A DNA stretch of 22,271 nt from Ruminococcus sp. UBA3665 (GCA_002373165.1 DFJS01000100.1:1-22271), one strand, 5' to 3'. Positions 1-5,924 are shown, counted from the first letter of the stretch. Translations and numbers: made by a program. The notes: a model not told the origin generated them from the sequence alone.

Positions 1-54
1 AGCGCCACCTTGCCAAGGTGGAGGTAGCGAGTTCGAGCCTCGTAATCCGCTCCA
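1..54 (+). tRNA. tRNA-Gly (anticodon GCC), 5' end outside the window
   Basis: The visible part holds the anticodon arm with GCC between CACCTT and AAGGTG, the T arm with GTTCGAGCC, and the acceptor 3' strand followed by an encoded CCA at 52-54. The D arm and the 5' acceptor strand lie before base 1, so the gene is cut by the window edge and is not itself broken. It is followed 8 bases later by tRNA-Cys, and both probably belong to one tRNA transcript. Confidence 0.93.
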
Positions 55-62
55 TTTTTTAC

Positions 63-134
63 GGCGCCATAGCCAAGTGGTAAGGCGTTGGTCTGCAAAA
101 CCATGATGCCCCGGTTCAAATCCGGGTGGCGCCT
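63..134 (+). tRNA. tRNA-Cys (anticodon GCA)
   Basis: A full cloverleaf can be drawn. The acceptor strand GGCGCCA (63-69) pairs with TGGCGCC (127-133), with discriminator T at 134. The anticodon loop reads CTGCAAA, giving GCA, and the T loop is GTTCAAATC. The U discriminator and GCA anticodon fit cysteine identity. Unlike the preceding tRNA-Gly, no CCA is encoded, so it must be added after transcription. Confidence 0.95.
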
Positions 135-140
135 CTTTAA

Positions 141-175
141 AAAAATCCCCGAAGTTTTTCGGGGATTTTTGCTTT
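141..175 (+). terminator. Rho-independent terminator of the tRNA-Gly/Cys unit
   Basis: A 13-bp perfect stem (141-153 with 158-170, core TCCCCGAA/TTCGGGGA) has a 4-base GTTT loop and runs into a T-rich tail. It sits 6 bases after tRNA-Cys and just before the next promoter, so it insulates the signal peptidase gene from tRNA transcription. Confidence 0.93.
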
Positions 176-179
176 TCTC

Positions 180-208
180 TTGACACAGCTGGAAAATTAT
201 GTTATACT
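180..208 (+). promoter_or_regulatory. Sigma-A promoter of the signal peptidase gene
   Basis: TTGACA (180-185), a 17-base spacer and TATACT (203-208) nearly match the vegetative consensus. Transcription should start near 215. This makes a start codon at 224 implausible (about 9-base leader, no ribosome site) and supports the TTG at 248. Confidence 0.85.
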
Positions 209-247
209 ATAACCAATAGTTTCTTGCAAAGAAAGGCAGAATGTAAA

Positions 248-742
248 TTGAGAAAATTTTTTAGCAGAATTTATTTTCTGATTATTTCGCTTCTGATGCT
301 GACCGGCGGCATTCTGGTGCTGTTCTATCTCTGTCAGGTGCGGCCGTATGTGGTGCAGACAGGCTCTATGACCCCTGCCATTCCCGTGGGGAGTGTCTGT
401 TTTGTGAACCAGCATATCTCATACCAGAATATTCAGGAAGGGGATATTATCGCGTTCCGGATGGGTGATTCCGCAACTGTGACACATCGTGTTGTAAAAA
501 TCCAGGCAGACGGCATGATCACCAAAGGCGATGCCAACAGGGTGCAGGATGCCGCACTGGTGACAGAAGATAATTATGTCGGCAAGACAATTTTCTGGAT
601 TCCGGAAGTCGGTAATTTTGTGCGCTATCTGCGGACCAGGCAAGGAACAGTCTTTCTGATTTCTGCGGCGGCTGTGCTGATTCTGACAGGCTTTCTGCTG
701 GATCACGGCAAAGAATCAGAACAGGATTCCGATTCGGCTTGA
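248..742 (+). CDS. Signal peptidase I, ER/SipW type
   Basis: This is a membrane-bound serine protease that removes signal peptides from exported proteins. From the chosen start it has 164 residues. A membrane helix (about residues 8-28) is followed by the catalytic Ser in TGSMTP (Ser40) and then THRVV, where His80 stands in the place of the usual bacterial lysine. That Ser/His pair marks the archaeal/eukaryotic (SipW, TIGR02228) branch. KGDAN and a second hydrophobic segment near the C-terminus also fit this branch. The start is TTG at 248, preceded by GAAAGG (231-236); an in-frame TTG at 224 has no ribosome site. It is a single-gene unit with its own promoter and ends 2 bases from the convergent deacetylase gene. 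In Bacillus SipW processes TasA; no such substrate gene is visible here, so the client is unknown. Confidence 0.88.
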   Translation: MRKFFSRIYFLIISLLMLTGGILVLFYLCQVRPYVVQTGSMTPAIPVGSVCFVNQHISYQNIQEGDIIAFRMGDSATVTHRVVKIQADGMITKGDANRVQDAALVTEDNYVGKTIFWIPEVGNFVRYLRTRQGTVFLISAAAVLILTGFLLDHGKESEQDSDSA

Positions 743-744
743 TA

Positions 745-1617
745 TCAGGAGCTTTTCTGTAAAATTCTTGTAAAGAAAGCTTCTGCCGATTCCGCCGGAT
801 TCCGGTTATACCGGGAAAGACCATAAAGACAGTCAGCATCCCGTGTGATATAATTCGGCTCTTCCCGGCAGGTCAGCGTGCAGAAAAATCCCAGCTCTTT
901 CAGAACCGGAACGCTCTCCCGGCAGACAAAGCCGTAAGGATACGCAAATACCCCGGAAATACTTCCTGTATGCATCTGCATTTCAGACTGTAATTTCCCC
1001 AGATCTTCCCGGAGCATAGAAGCATAGCTTTCTTCCTGTTCTCCTATCCGGATAGAACATCCGGCGCGTTCTGCATTGCTGTGCAGATTGTAAGTGTGAC
1101 TGCCGATTTCAATTCTGCCGGATTTTAATAATTCCTGAACATCTCCCCATGTCAGATAGGAATACCTGTCGGCATGGGGGTCTTTTTCTGCCGTGACATC
1201 TGTATAATAGCCGACAATCGAAATCACAGCACACATGTCATATTCTTCCAGAAGCGGAAGTGCCAGCGATAAATTATTATAAAATCCGTCATCGAACGTC
1301 AGCATAACGGGCTTTTCCGGCAGGTCGGCCTCGTGCCGGGTATAGGCAAGAAGCTGTTCGGCACTGACCGTCTGATAGCCGTTTGCATAAAGATAATACA
1401 AATCCTGCGCAAAAATTTCCGGAGAAAGCTGATAATCCGTCTGCGGATGGTCTGTAATGCTGTGATACATCACAACCGGCAGAAAAATTCCTTCCTGACT
1501 GCTCCCGGCACTCCTGACCGGCCTGCTGAAAGCATTGAAAAGCATCCAGCACAACACCAGAAAAACATCCAGTATCAGGAAAATTTTAAATTTTTCAGTA
1601 CGATAACAGCCATACAT
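745..1617 (-). CDS. Polysaccharide deacetylase (NodB domain), membrane-anchored
   Basis: This 290-residue protein has an N-terminal membrane anchor (about residues 11-29) followed by an extracellular NodB homology domain. It probably removes acetyl groups from peptidoglycan or another N-acetylated glycan. Visible family motifs are VVMYHSI near the start of the domain, TFDDG (catalytic Asp and metal Asp), SHTYNLH (the metal-binding HxxxxH) and FAYPYG. The ATG at 1617 has a strong ribosome site GAGGTGAT five bases upstream. The gene is divergent from spoIIP across 93 bases and shares with it a symmetrical control region, so a role in spore cortex or engulfment is possible. That is inference; the sequence alone does not separate a PdaA/PdaB-like sporulation enzyme from a vegetative one. 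Confidence 0.9.
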   Translation of the reverse strand: MYGCYRTEKFKIFLILDVFLVLCWMLFNAFSRPVRSAGSSQEGIFLPVVMYHSITDHPQTDYQLSPEIFAQDLYYLYANGYQTVSAEQLLAYTRHEADLPEKPVMLTFDDGFYNNLSLALPLLEEYDMCAVISIVGYYTDVTAEKDPHADRYSYLTWGDVQELLKSGRIEIGSHTYNLHSNAERAGCSIRIGEQEESYASMLREDLGKLQSEMQMHTGSISGVFAYPYGFVCRESVPVLKELGFFCTLTCREEPNYITRDADCLYGLSRYNRNPAESAEAFFTRILQKSS

Positions 1618-1641
1618 GCCAGATCACCTCGTCTTTTCTGG

Positions 1642-1670
1642 AATATATGCGGAATATTCCGGAATTATTC
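1642..1670 (-). promoter_or_regulatory. Putative sigma-E-like promoter of the deacetylase gene
   Basis: Reading the minus strand, GAATAATT (1670-1663), a 13-base spacer and CATATATT (1649-1642) resemble the Bacillus sigma-E elements (ATATT-type -35, CATACAnT -10). The predicted start is about 17 bases before the ATG, leaving room for the GAGGTGAT ribosome site. No good sigma-A promoter was seen for this gene. It overlaps the spoIIP promoter on the other strand. Confidence 0.42.
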
Positions 1671-1680
1671 TGCATATAGT
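1651..1680 (+). promoter_or_regulatory. Putative sigma-E promoter of spoIIP
   Basis: GGAATATT (1651-1658), a 14-base spacer and CATATAGT (1673-1680) match the known Bacillus sigma-E pattern (GnATATT, 13-15 bases, CATACAnT) closely. The start would be near 1687, 24 bases before the ATG. Placement ahead of spoIIP, which is a mother-cell gene in known spore formers, supports the reading. The -35 lies in a perfect 10-bp palindrome (GGAATATTCC, 1651-1660). Confidence 0.6.
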
Positions 1681-1710
1681 AAAACAGTAAAGCTGATGGA
1701 GATGAAAAGC

Positions 1711-2841
1711 ATGTATCTGAAAACAGATTCTCTGCTGAAAAAATTAACCGTATCCGGAACAATTGCCTTGCTGCTGACCGCCGGAGCCGGATGTCTGGTG
1801 CAGTACGTTCCTGTTCTGACCGAGGCCGCTTATGAGAAATTCCACCCGGAAGAAACAAAAACGGAAACAGAAGCCGAACTGCCTCCCGATCTGGAAAATC
1901 CGGAAATCTGGCTCTCGCAGGGGTACGGAATTCTGGAACAGTCCGAACATGCCGTGCAAAGCATTTCTTACGAATCCGAAACAGAACCGGAAATTGTCTC
2001 CGACCCCGGAGAAAAGCCCTATCCGGAACAATGGAATCTGACAGGCGGCATCGTTCAGCAGATGTGCTACGGACAGTACGCCGGAAACAGATTTTTTCAG
2101 CTCCGGACTGCCGGACAAGTCCAGAATAAAACAAGCTTATCCAATTCGGCACTTTATGAAGAAAGTCTGCTTCTGCCGGAATTCCGCATTCAGAAAGACG
2201 GTTCGCCGCAGGTGCTGATTATGCACACGCACACAACAGAAAGCTTCGAGCCTTATGAACGCTCTGCCTATGATGCCGGATTCAATTACAGAACAACAGA
2301 TTCTTCTAAAAACGTAGTCATGATAGGCGATCAGATTGCAGATCAGCTGGAACAGGCCGGCATCGGCGTGATTCATGACAGTACAATTCATGATTATCCG
2401 TCCTATACAGGAGCATACGAACGCAGTGCCGAAACAGTGAAGAATCTTCTGGTACAATATCCCAGTATCAGGATTGTACTGGATATTCATCGGGATGCCA
2501 TCGGCGGGGACGGCATCATCAAGCAGCCGGTTGCCGAAATCGGCGGCAGAAAAGCCGCACAGGTCATGATTATCTCCGGCTGTGATGACGGCTCTATGAA
2601 TATGCCGGATTATCTGAAAAATTTCAGGTTTGCCTGCCTGCTCCAGCAGCAGCTGGAAAGCGATTATCCCACACTGACAAGGCCGATTTTATTTGACTAT
2701 AGAAAATATAATCAGGATCTGACAACAGGGAGTATTTTAATCGAAGTAGGTTCTCACGGAAACACGCTGGAACAGGTCAGCTGTTCCGGAGAACTGATTG
2801 GAAAATCCCTTGCCAGAGCACTCGGAAAACTGGAGGAATAA
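1711..2841 (+). CDS. spoIIP: Stage II sporulation protein P (SpoIIP), engulfment peptidoglycan hydrolase
   Basis: SpoIIP acts with SpoIID and SpoIIM at the engulfing membrane, where its amidase and endopeptidase activity drives the mother-cell membrane around the forespore. The 376-residue product has an N-terminal membrane segment (about 14-35), an acidic low-complexity linker (about 40-105) and a C-terminal amidase-like domain. That domain contains HTHTTESF (172-179), DIHRDA (258-263) and EVGSHGNT near the end, all hallmark SpoIIP signatures with likely zinc ligands. Several in-frame ATGs exist (1696, 1702, 1711); 1711 is chosen because GGAG at 1698-1701 sits about 9 bases upstream. The open frame continues further upstream but crosses the control region and is not coding there. 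A small membrane-protein gene follows after 4 bases. Confidence 0.95.
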   Translation: MYLKTDSLLKKLTVSGTIALLLTAGAGCLVQYVPVLTEAAYEKFHPEETKTETEAELPPDLENPEIWLSQGYGILEQSEHAVQSISYESETEPEIVSDPGEKPYPEQWNLTGGIVQQMCYGQYAGNRFFQLRTAGQVQNKTSLSNSALYEESLLLPEFRIQKDGSPQVLIMHTHTTESFEPYERSAYDAGFNYRTTDSSKNVVMIGDQIADQLEQAGIGVIHDSTIHDYPSYTGAYERSAETVKNLLVQYPSIRIVLDIHRDAIGGDGIIKQPVAEIGGRKAAQVMIISGCDDGSMNMPDYLKNFRFACLLQQQLESDYPTLTRPILFDYRKYNQDLTTGSILIEVGSHGNTLEQVSCSGELIGKSLARALGKLEE

Positions 2842-2845
2842 AACC

Positions 2846-3139
2846 ATGCAGACAATGAAAAAAATCCTGACAGGCATACTGCTTCACAGTATCATCAGCA
2901 GTGTGCTGTGCGGTCTGGTTCTGGTGTACCAGAGAAGCTATAACACAATGCACCAGAATGCTATCTGTGCGGCCTCTGTCGTCGTGCAGGAACAGAAGGC
3001 AGAAATTCAGATTCTGCACTATCATCTGCCTATTTTGTTTCCGGAAGAAAGCAGTCTGCTTTACTATGCCGCATGGCTGATGACGGATGCACCTTTCCGG
3101 AGCTGGACGGCAATGTATCAATTCATAAAAAATTCATAA
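2846..3139 (+). CDS. Small membrane protein of unknown function, downstream of spoIIP
   Basis: I do not recognise the family. The product has 97 residues, one strong N-terminal hydrophobic helix (about 7-28, preceded by lysines, so N-in) and a short outside domain. That domain contains a Q/E-rich stretch near 45-55 and an aromatic segment near 71-92 (LLYYAAWLM, SWTAMYQF). The ATG at 2846 has GGAGG at 2832-2836, inside the last codons of spoIIP, and the gap to the spoIIP stop is 4 bases. Co-transcription, and probably translational coupling, with spoIIP is therefore likely, which suggests expression in the mother cell during engulfment. The helix could also serve as an uncleaved or cleaved signal sequence. 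No clear terminator follows. Confidence 0.72.
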   Translation: MQTMKKILTGILLHSIISSVLCGLVLVYQRSYNTMHQNAICAASVVVQEQKAEIQILHYHLPILFPEESSLLYYAAWLMTDAPFRSWTAMYQFIKNS

Positions 3140-3168
3140 CTTGTTCATGAAAAATTTATTTTCAGCTA

Positions 3169-3197
3169 TTGCAAAAATCTGAAAAATCTGCTATAAT
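3169..3197 (+). promoter_or_regulatory. Sigma-A promoter of the tRNA-Arg/Pro unit
   Basis: TTGCAA (3169-3174), a 17-base spacer and a perfect TATAAT (3192-3197) lie 23 bases before tRNA-Arg, a usual arrangement for a stable-RNA gene. Confidence 0.82.
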
Positions 3198-3220
3198 AGA
3201 AAAGTGGTAATGATTATCAT

Positions 3221-3297
3221 GCGCCTGTAGTTTAGTTGGATAAAACAGAGGACTCCGACTCCTCAGAGCGCAGATTCGAGTTCTGTCAGGCGCACCA
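3221..3297 (+). tRNA. tRNA-Arg (anticodon CCG)
   Basis: Acceptor GCGCCTG (3221-3227) pairs with CAGGCGC (3287-3293), followed by discriminator A and an encoded CCA (3295-3297). The anticodon stem GAGGA/TCCTC encloses CTCCGAC, giving CCG, which reads CGG. CGG is used often for arginine in this window (many CGG codons in CCGG contexts), so a dedicated CCG tRNA makes sense. Confidence 0.95.
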
Positions 3298-3304
3298 TTT
3301 ACCA

Positions 3305-3379
3305 CGGGATGTAACTCAGTTTGGCTAGAGTGCTTGCTTTGGGAGCAAGATGCCGCAGGTTCGAGTCCTGTCATCCCGA
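3305..3379 (+). tRNA. tRNA-Pro (anticodon TGG)
   Basis: Acceptor CGGGATG (3305-3311) pairs with CATCCCG (3372-3378), discriminator A at 3379. The anticodon stem CTTGC/GCAAG encloses TTTGGGA, giving TGG, and the T loop is GTTCGAGTC. No CCA is encoded. It follows tRNA-Arg by 7 bases in the same transcript. Confidence 0.95.
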
Positions 3380-3381
3380 TG

Positions 3382-3417
3382 ATAAACCGGAAGAGTTTCT
3401 CTTTCGGTTTATTTTTA
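3382..3417 (+). terminator. Rho-independent terminator of the tRNA-Arg/Pro unit
   Basis: A 14-bp stem (3382-3395 with 3399-3412, one G-T pair) with a TTT loop runs into ATTTTTAATTT. It begins 2 bases after tRNA-Pro. Confidence 0.88.
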
Positions 3418-3449
3418 ATTTATCATAGCATAAAAGGCGGCTGAAAATG

Positions 3450-3463
3450 TATCCTCGAGGATA
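3450..3463. repeat. 14-bp perfect palindrome
   Basis: TATCCTCGAGGATA reads the same on both strands. It lies in intergenic DNA about 44 bases before the larger inverted repeat and has no T tract, so it is not a terminator. It could be a protein-binding dyad or part of a mobile or structured element; its role is unknown. Confidence 0.6.
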
Positions 3464-3506
3464 TAAAATCCGGAACGGCAATTATTTTATCAAATAGTAT
3501 CATAAA

Positions 3507-3596
3507 GGTGGAGGGTGTGGAAGCTCTATACTATCCCTCCGCATGAAAAAAATAATTTTCATAAAAATATAGAAGGGTATAGGTTCAGCCTCCACC
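3507..3596. repeat. About 90-bp imperfect inverted repeat, possible structured RNA or MITE-like element
   Basis: Three nested arms pair in order: GGTGGAGG (3507-3514) with CCTCCACC (3589-3596), CTATAC (3526-3531) with GTATAG (3577-3582), and ATGAAAA (3543-3549) with TTTTCAT (3556-3562). Competing local hairpins are also possible: GGAGGG (3510-3515) with CCCTCC (3535-3540), and AAGGG (3573-3577) with CCCTT (3596-3600). No target-site duplication or transposase was seen. It may be a small interspersed repeat or a noncoding RNA; I do not recognise it as a named family. Confidence 0.5.
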
Positions 3597-3640
3597 CCTT
3601 CCAGCCTTATAATATTATAAATTCTGATTTATCCTGAAAT

Positions 3641-3676
3641 AAAAACAGCTCCTGTATAAGAGCTGTTTTTCTATAT
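3641..3676 (-). terminator. Terminator of the dapF-dapL operon
   Basis: An 11-bp stem AAAAACAGCTC/GAGCTGTTTTT (3641-3651 with 3660-3670) has an 8-base loop, and the T-rich arm serves as tail on either strand. It begins 8 bases past the dapL stop, so it should end that transcript. It could also stop transcription from the tRNA side. Confidence 0.85.
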
Positions 3677-3677
3677 T

Positions 3678-4901
3678 TTATTTTACCATGGATTGCAGTC
3701 TCTGCATGGCTTCCCGCGTATCGGCCTGATCGCCGAAGGCTGTCAGCCGGAACCAGTTGACCCCGTTTTTTCCGAATCCTGCGCCGGGCGTTCCTACTAC
3801 TGCAATCTCATGCAGCATTTTGTCAAAAAAGCTCCAGCTGTCCAGCCCGAACGGGCATTTGAACCAGATGTAAGGCGAATTGATGCCCCCCGTAAACGGA
3901 ATGTTCAGTTCTGTGAGAGTTTCGGCGATAACCCGCGCATTTTCCTGATAATAAAGAATGCTTTCCCGGACTTGCTTCTGACCTTCCGGCGTGAATACCG
4001 CTTCGGCCGCCCTCTGTACCGGATAGGAAACGCCGTTGAATTTCGAGCCTTCCCGTCTGTTCCAGAGCTGTGCAAGGCTGACTTCTGTTCCGTCGCCGGC
4101 AATGGTTTTCAGCTGCGAGGGAATCACAGTATAGCCGCATCTGACTCCCGTAAAGCCGGCTGTTTTCGAGAGCGAACAAAATTCAACCGCGACTTCTTTT
4201 GCGCCTTCCAGCTGATAAATGCTTCTGGGGAGTTCCGGGTCTTTGATAAAGGCTTCATAGGCGGCATCGAATACAATAACAGCATCATGGGCTTTGGCAT
4301 AGGCAATCCATTCGGCAAGCTGTGCTTTTGTATAGACTGCGCCTGTCGGGTTATTCGGCGAACAGAGATAGATAATATCCGGAAAAACCTGTGTTCCGTC
4401 CAGAGCATAGCCGTCCGGCGAGGGCATGGCACAAAAGCCGTTGTTTTCGCTGGAATCGGCATAGACAATCTTCCGGCCGTTCATCAGGTTAGAATCCACA
4501 TAAACCGGATAGGCCGGGTCGGTAATCAGGATAATATTACTGTCGTCGAAGATATCGACAAGATTTCCGCAGTCGCTTTTTGCGCCGTCGTTGATGCGGA
4601 TATCCTCAGCAGGAACTTCCGCGCCGAAGCCGTGATAATAATCTGAAACTGCCTGCCGCAGAAAGTCATAGCCTGCGCCGCTGTCCTCATAGCCGCGGAA
4701 TGTTTCTTTCACGGCCAGTTCATCGGCCGCTTTTTTCATTGCTTCTACTACGATAGGCGCAAGCGGCTGTGTGACATCGCCGATGCCCATACGGATGATT
4801 TTTTTCTCCGGATGTTCGGCCTGGAATGCCTTGATTTTTTCGGCAATGCGGATGAATAAATAATTCTTTTCCAGTTTCAGATAATTTTCATTGATTTTCA
4901 C
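3678..4901 (-). CDS. dapL: LL-diaminopimelate aminotransferase (DapL)
   Basis: This PLP enzyme makes LL-diaminopimelate directly from tetrahydrodipicolinate with glutamate as amino donor, bypassing the acylated intermediates. The 407-residue length is normal for the family. Class I/II aminotransferase landmarks are present: MGIGDVTQPL near 38-47, GYEDSGAGYDFLRQA near 70-84, SPNNPTG (181-187), DAAYEAF from Asp212, and the Schiff-base lysine in SLSKTAGFTGVRCGY (Lys246). GAGGTGG lies just before the ATG at 4901. It is the second gene after dapF, with a 44-base gap, so DapL product flows straight to the neighbouring epimerase. Presence of DapL supports a Clostridia-type lysine and peptidoglycan route. 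Confidence 0.96.
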   Translation of the reverse strand: MKINENYLKLEKNYLFIRIAEKIKAFQAEHPEKKIIRMGIGDVTQPLAPIVVEAMKKAADELAVKETFRGYEDSGAGYDFLRQAVSDYYHGFGAEVPAEDIRINDGAKSDCGNLVDIFDDSNIILITDPAYPVYVDSNLMNGRKIVYADSSENNGFCAMPSPDGYALDGTQVFPDIIYLCSPNNPTGAVYTKAQLAEWIAYAKAHDAVIVFDAAYEAFIKDPELPRSIYQLEGAKEVAVEFCSLSKTAGFTGVRCGYTVIPSQLKTIAGDGTEVSLAQLWNRREGSKFNGVSYPVQRAAEAVFTPEGQKQVRESILYYQENARVIAETLTELNIPFTGGINSPYIWFKCPFGLDSWSFFDKMLHEIAVVGTPGAGFGKNGVNWFRLTAFGDQADTREAMQRLQSMVK

Positions 4902-4945
4902 GAATTACCACCTCAATAGCAAGTTATCACAGAAATTTATAAAAT

Positions 4946-5785
4946 TTATAATATGATTTCGCCATCGAACACATGCGTTGCAGAACCTGTCATCATAACA
5001 GTGCCGTCAGACTGGTAGACAATCTGCAAATCGCCTCCGGCGAGGCTGACAGTAATAGTTTCGTCATGGCGGCAGAATCCGTTCAGGACGGATGCGACTG
5101 CCACAGCACAGGCACCCGTGCCGCAGGCCATTGTTTCGCCGCTGCCGCGTTCCCACACGCGCATTTTCAAAGTATGCGGATTAATTCTGTTGACAAATTC
5201 CGTATTGACACGCGCCGGGAACAGTTGGTGATGTTCAAACAGAGGGCCGATTTTTTCAAGCTCCAGCTGATTGATATCTTTATCCAGAAATACCACACAA
5301 TGCGGGTTGCCCATGGAAACAGCCGTTGCCGTATAGACTTCCTGGCCGACTGCAATCTGCTGTGCAATAAAGCTGTCACCTTCGGCATTCATGGGAATAT
5401 CGGCAGGTCTGAGAACAGCTTTTCCCATATCGACCGTTGCACCCGTTGCTTTTCCGTTTTCGGTCTGCAATGTAATATACTTGATTCCGGAATTTGTTTC
5501 AACAGATAATTCCGGTCTGGTGACAATCTGATGATCATATGCATATTTTGCCACACACCGGATTCCGTTTCCGCACATCATGGCCTCAGAGCCGTCAGCA
5601 TTGAAGATTCTCATCCGGCAGTCGGCCTTGTCCGATGGCAGAATTAAAATCAGACCGTCCGAGCCGATGCCTTTTCTGCGGTCACTGACCCGGATGGAGA
5701 CTGCTTCCGGATTTTCTACCTTTTCCTGAAAGCAGTTGACATAGACATAATCATTGCCGATGCCATGCATTTTTGAAAATTTCAT
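4946..5785 (-). CDS. dapF: Diaminopimelate epimerase (DapF)
   Basis: DapF converts LL- to meso-diaminopimelate, the precursor of lysine and the cross-linking residue of DAP-type peptidoglycan. The 279-residue product starts with the family signature FSKMHGIGNDYVYV. It carries both active-site cysteines, Cys71 in MMCGNGIRC and Cys221 in MACGTGAC, which act as the two-base pair. The ATG at 5785 has AAAGGG about 10 bases upstream. It leads the operon, and its promoter with a dyad over the -10 lies about 70 bases upstream. Confidence 0.97.
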   Translation of the reverse strand: MKFSKMHGIGNDYVYVNCFQEKVENPEAVSIRVSDRRKGIGSDGLILILPSDKADCRMRIFNADGSEAMMCGNGIRCVAKYAYDHQIVTRPELSVETNSGIKYITLQTENGKATGATVDMGKAVLRPADIPMNAEGDSFIAQQIAVGQEVYTATAVSMGNPHCVVFLDKDINQLELEKIGPLFEHHQLFPARVNTEFVNRINPHTLKMRVWERGSGETMACGTGACAVAVASVLNGFCRHDETITVSLAGGDLQIVYQSDGTVMMTGSATHVFDGEIIL

Positions 5786-5820
5786 AATAAAAAAACCCTT
5801 TCCAGCTGGATTGTATTTCT

Positions 5821-5849
5821 CAGGCGAACACGTGTATTTTTACCGCCTG
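5821..5849 (-). promoter_or_regulatory. Hairpin in the dapF leader
   Basis: CAGGCG (5821-5826) and CGCCTG (5844-5849) form a 6-bp GC-rich stem with a 17-base loop right at the predicted start of the dapF transcript. It might stabilise the 5' end or be part of a control element. I see no lysine-riboswitch core here; the leader of about 65 bases is too short for one. Confidence 0.35.
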
Positions 5850-5851
5850 CA

Positions 5852-5866
5852 ATGTTATGATAACAT
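5852..5866. promoter_or_regulatory. Dyad overlapping the dapF -10 box (possible operator)
   Basis: ATGTTATGATAACAT is a 7+1+7 perfect inverted repeat. It contains the predicted -10 box of the dapF promoter (5857-5862), a position where a bound repressor would block transcription. No regulator gene is adjacent, so the binding protein is unknown. Confidence 0.45.
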
Positions 5867-5885
5867 AAATTCTGAAAAATTGCAA
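5857..5885 (-). promoter_or_regulatory. Sigma-A promoter of dapF-dapL
   Basis: On the minus strand TTGCAA (5885-5880), a 17-base spacer and TATCAT (5862-5857) form a plausible vegetative promoter with a start near 5850, giving a leader of about 65 bases. Confidence 0.65.
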
Positions 5886-5924
5886 GCGGTTTTTGAAAAT
5901 TCTTTTTCAAAATAAAAAATTTCC

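Larger units (their letters stand above)
3418..3640. other. Gene-poor stretch with a structured element
   Basis: No protein gene with family resemblance and no RNA family I recognise is present here. It lies between the tRNA terminator and the dapL terminator. It is AT-rich at the edges but has a G/C-biased purine-pyrimidine core at 3507-3600 that forms an inverted repeat, plus a 14-bp palindrome at 3450-3463. A possible 40-codon reading frame (GTG 3515 to TGA 3637) is described among the findings but not called as a gene. Confidence 0.6.

Noticed and set aside
1333..1710. Long in-frame upstream extension of the spoIIP reading frame
   Set aside because: It runs antisense through the deacetylase gene and across the divergent promoter region; the strong ribosome site and the SpoIIP membrane segment place the start at 1711.
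3140..3168. Terminator after the spoIIP-linked small gene
   Set aside because: Only a short TTCAT/ATGAA pairing exists without a proper T tract; not enough to call.
3418..3640. CRISPR array or integrative-element attachment site next to the tRNAs
   Set aside because: No regularly spaced direct repeats, no duplicate of a tRNA 3' end and no integrase gene are present.
3693..4646. 317-codon open frame on the plus strand inside dapL
   Set aside because: It is the antisense shadow of a gene with clear aminotransferase motifs; its translation is Cys/Arg/Phe-rich and has no family features or ribosome site.
5786..5850. Lysine riboswitch in the dapF leader
   Set aside because: The leader is about 65 bases, far shorter than the L-box aptamer, and only a simple 6-bp hairpin can be drawn.
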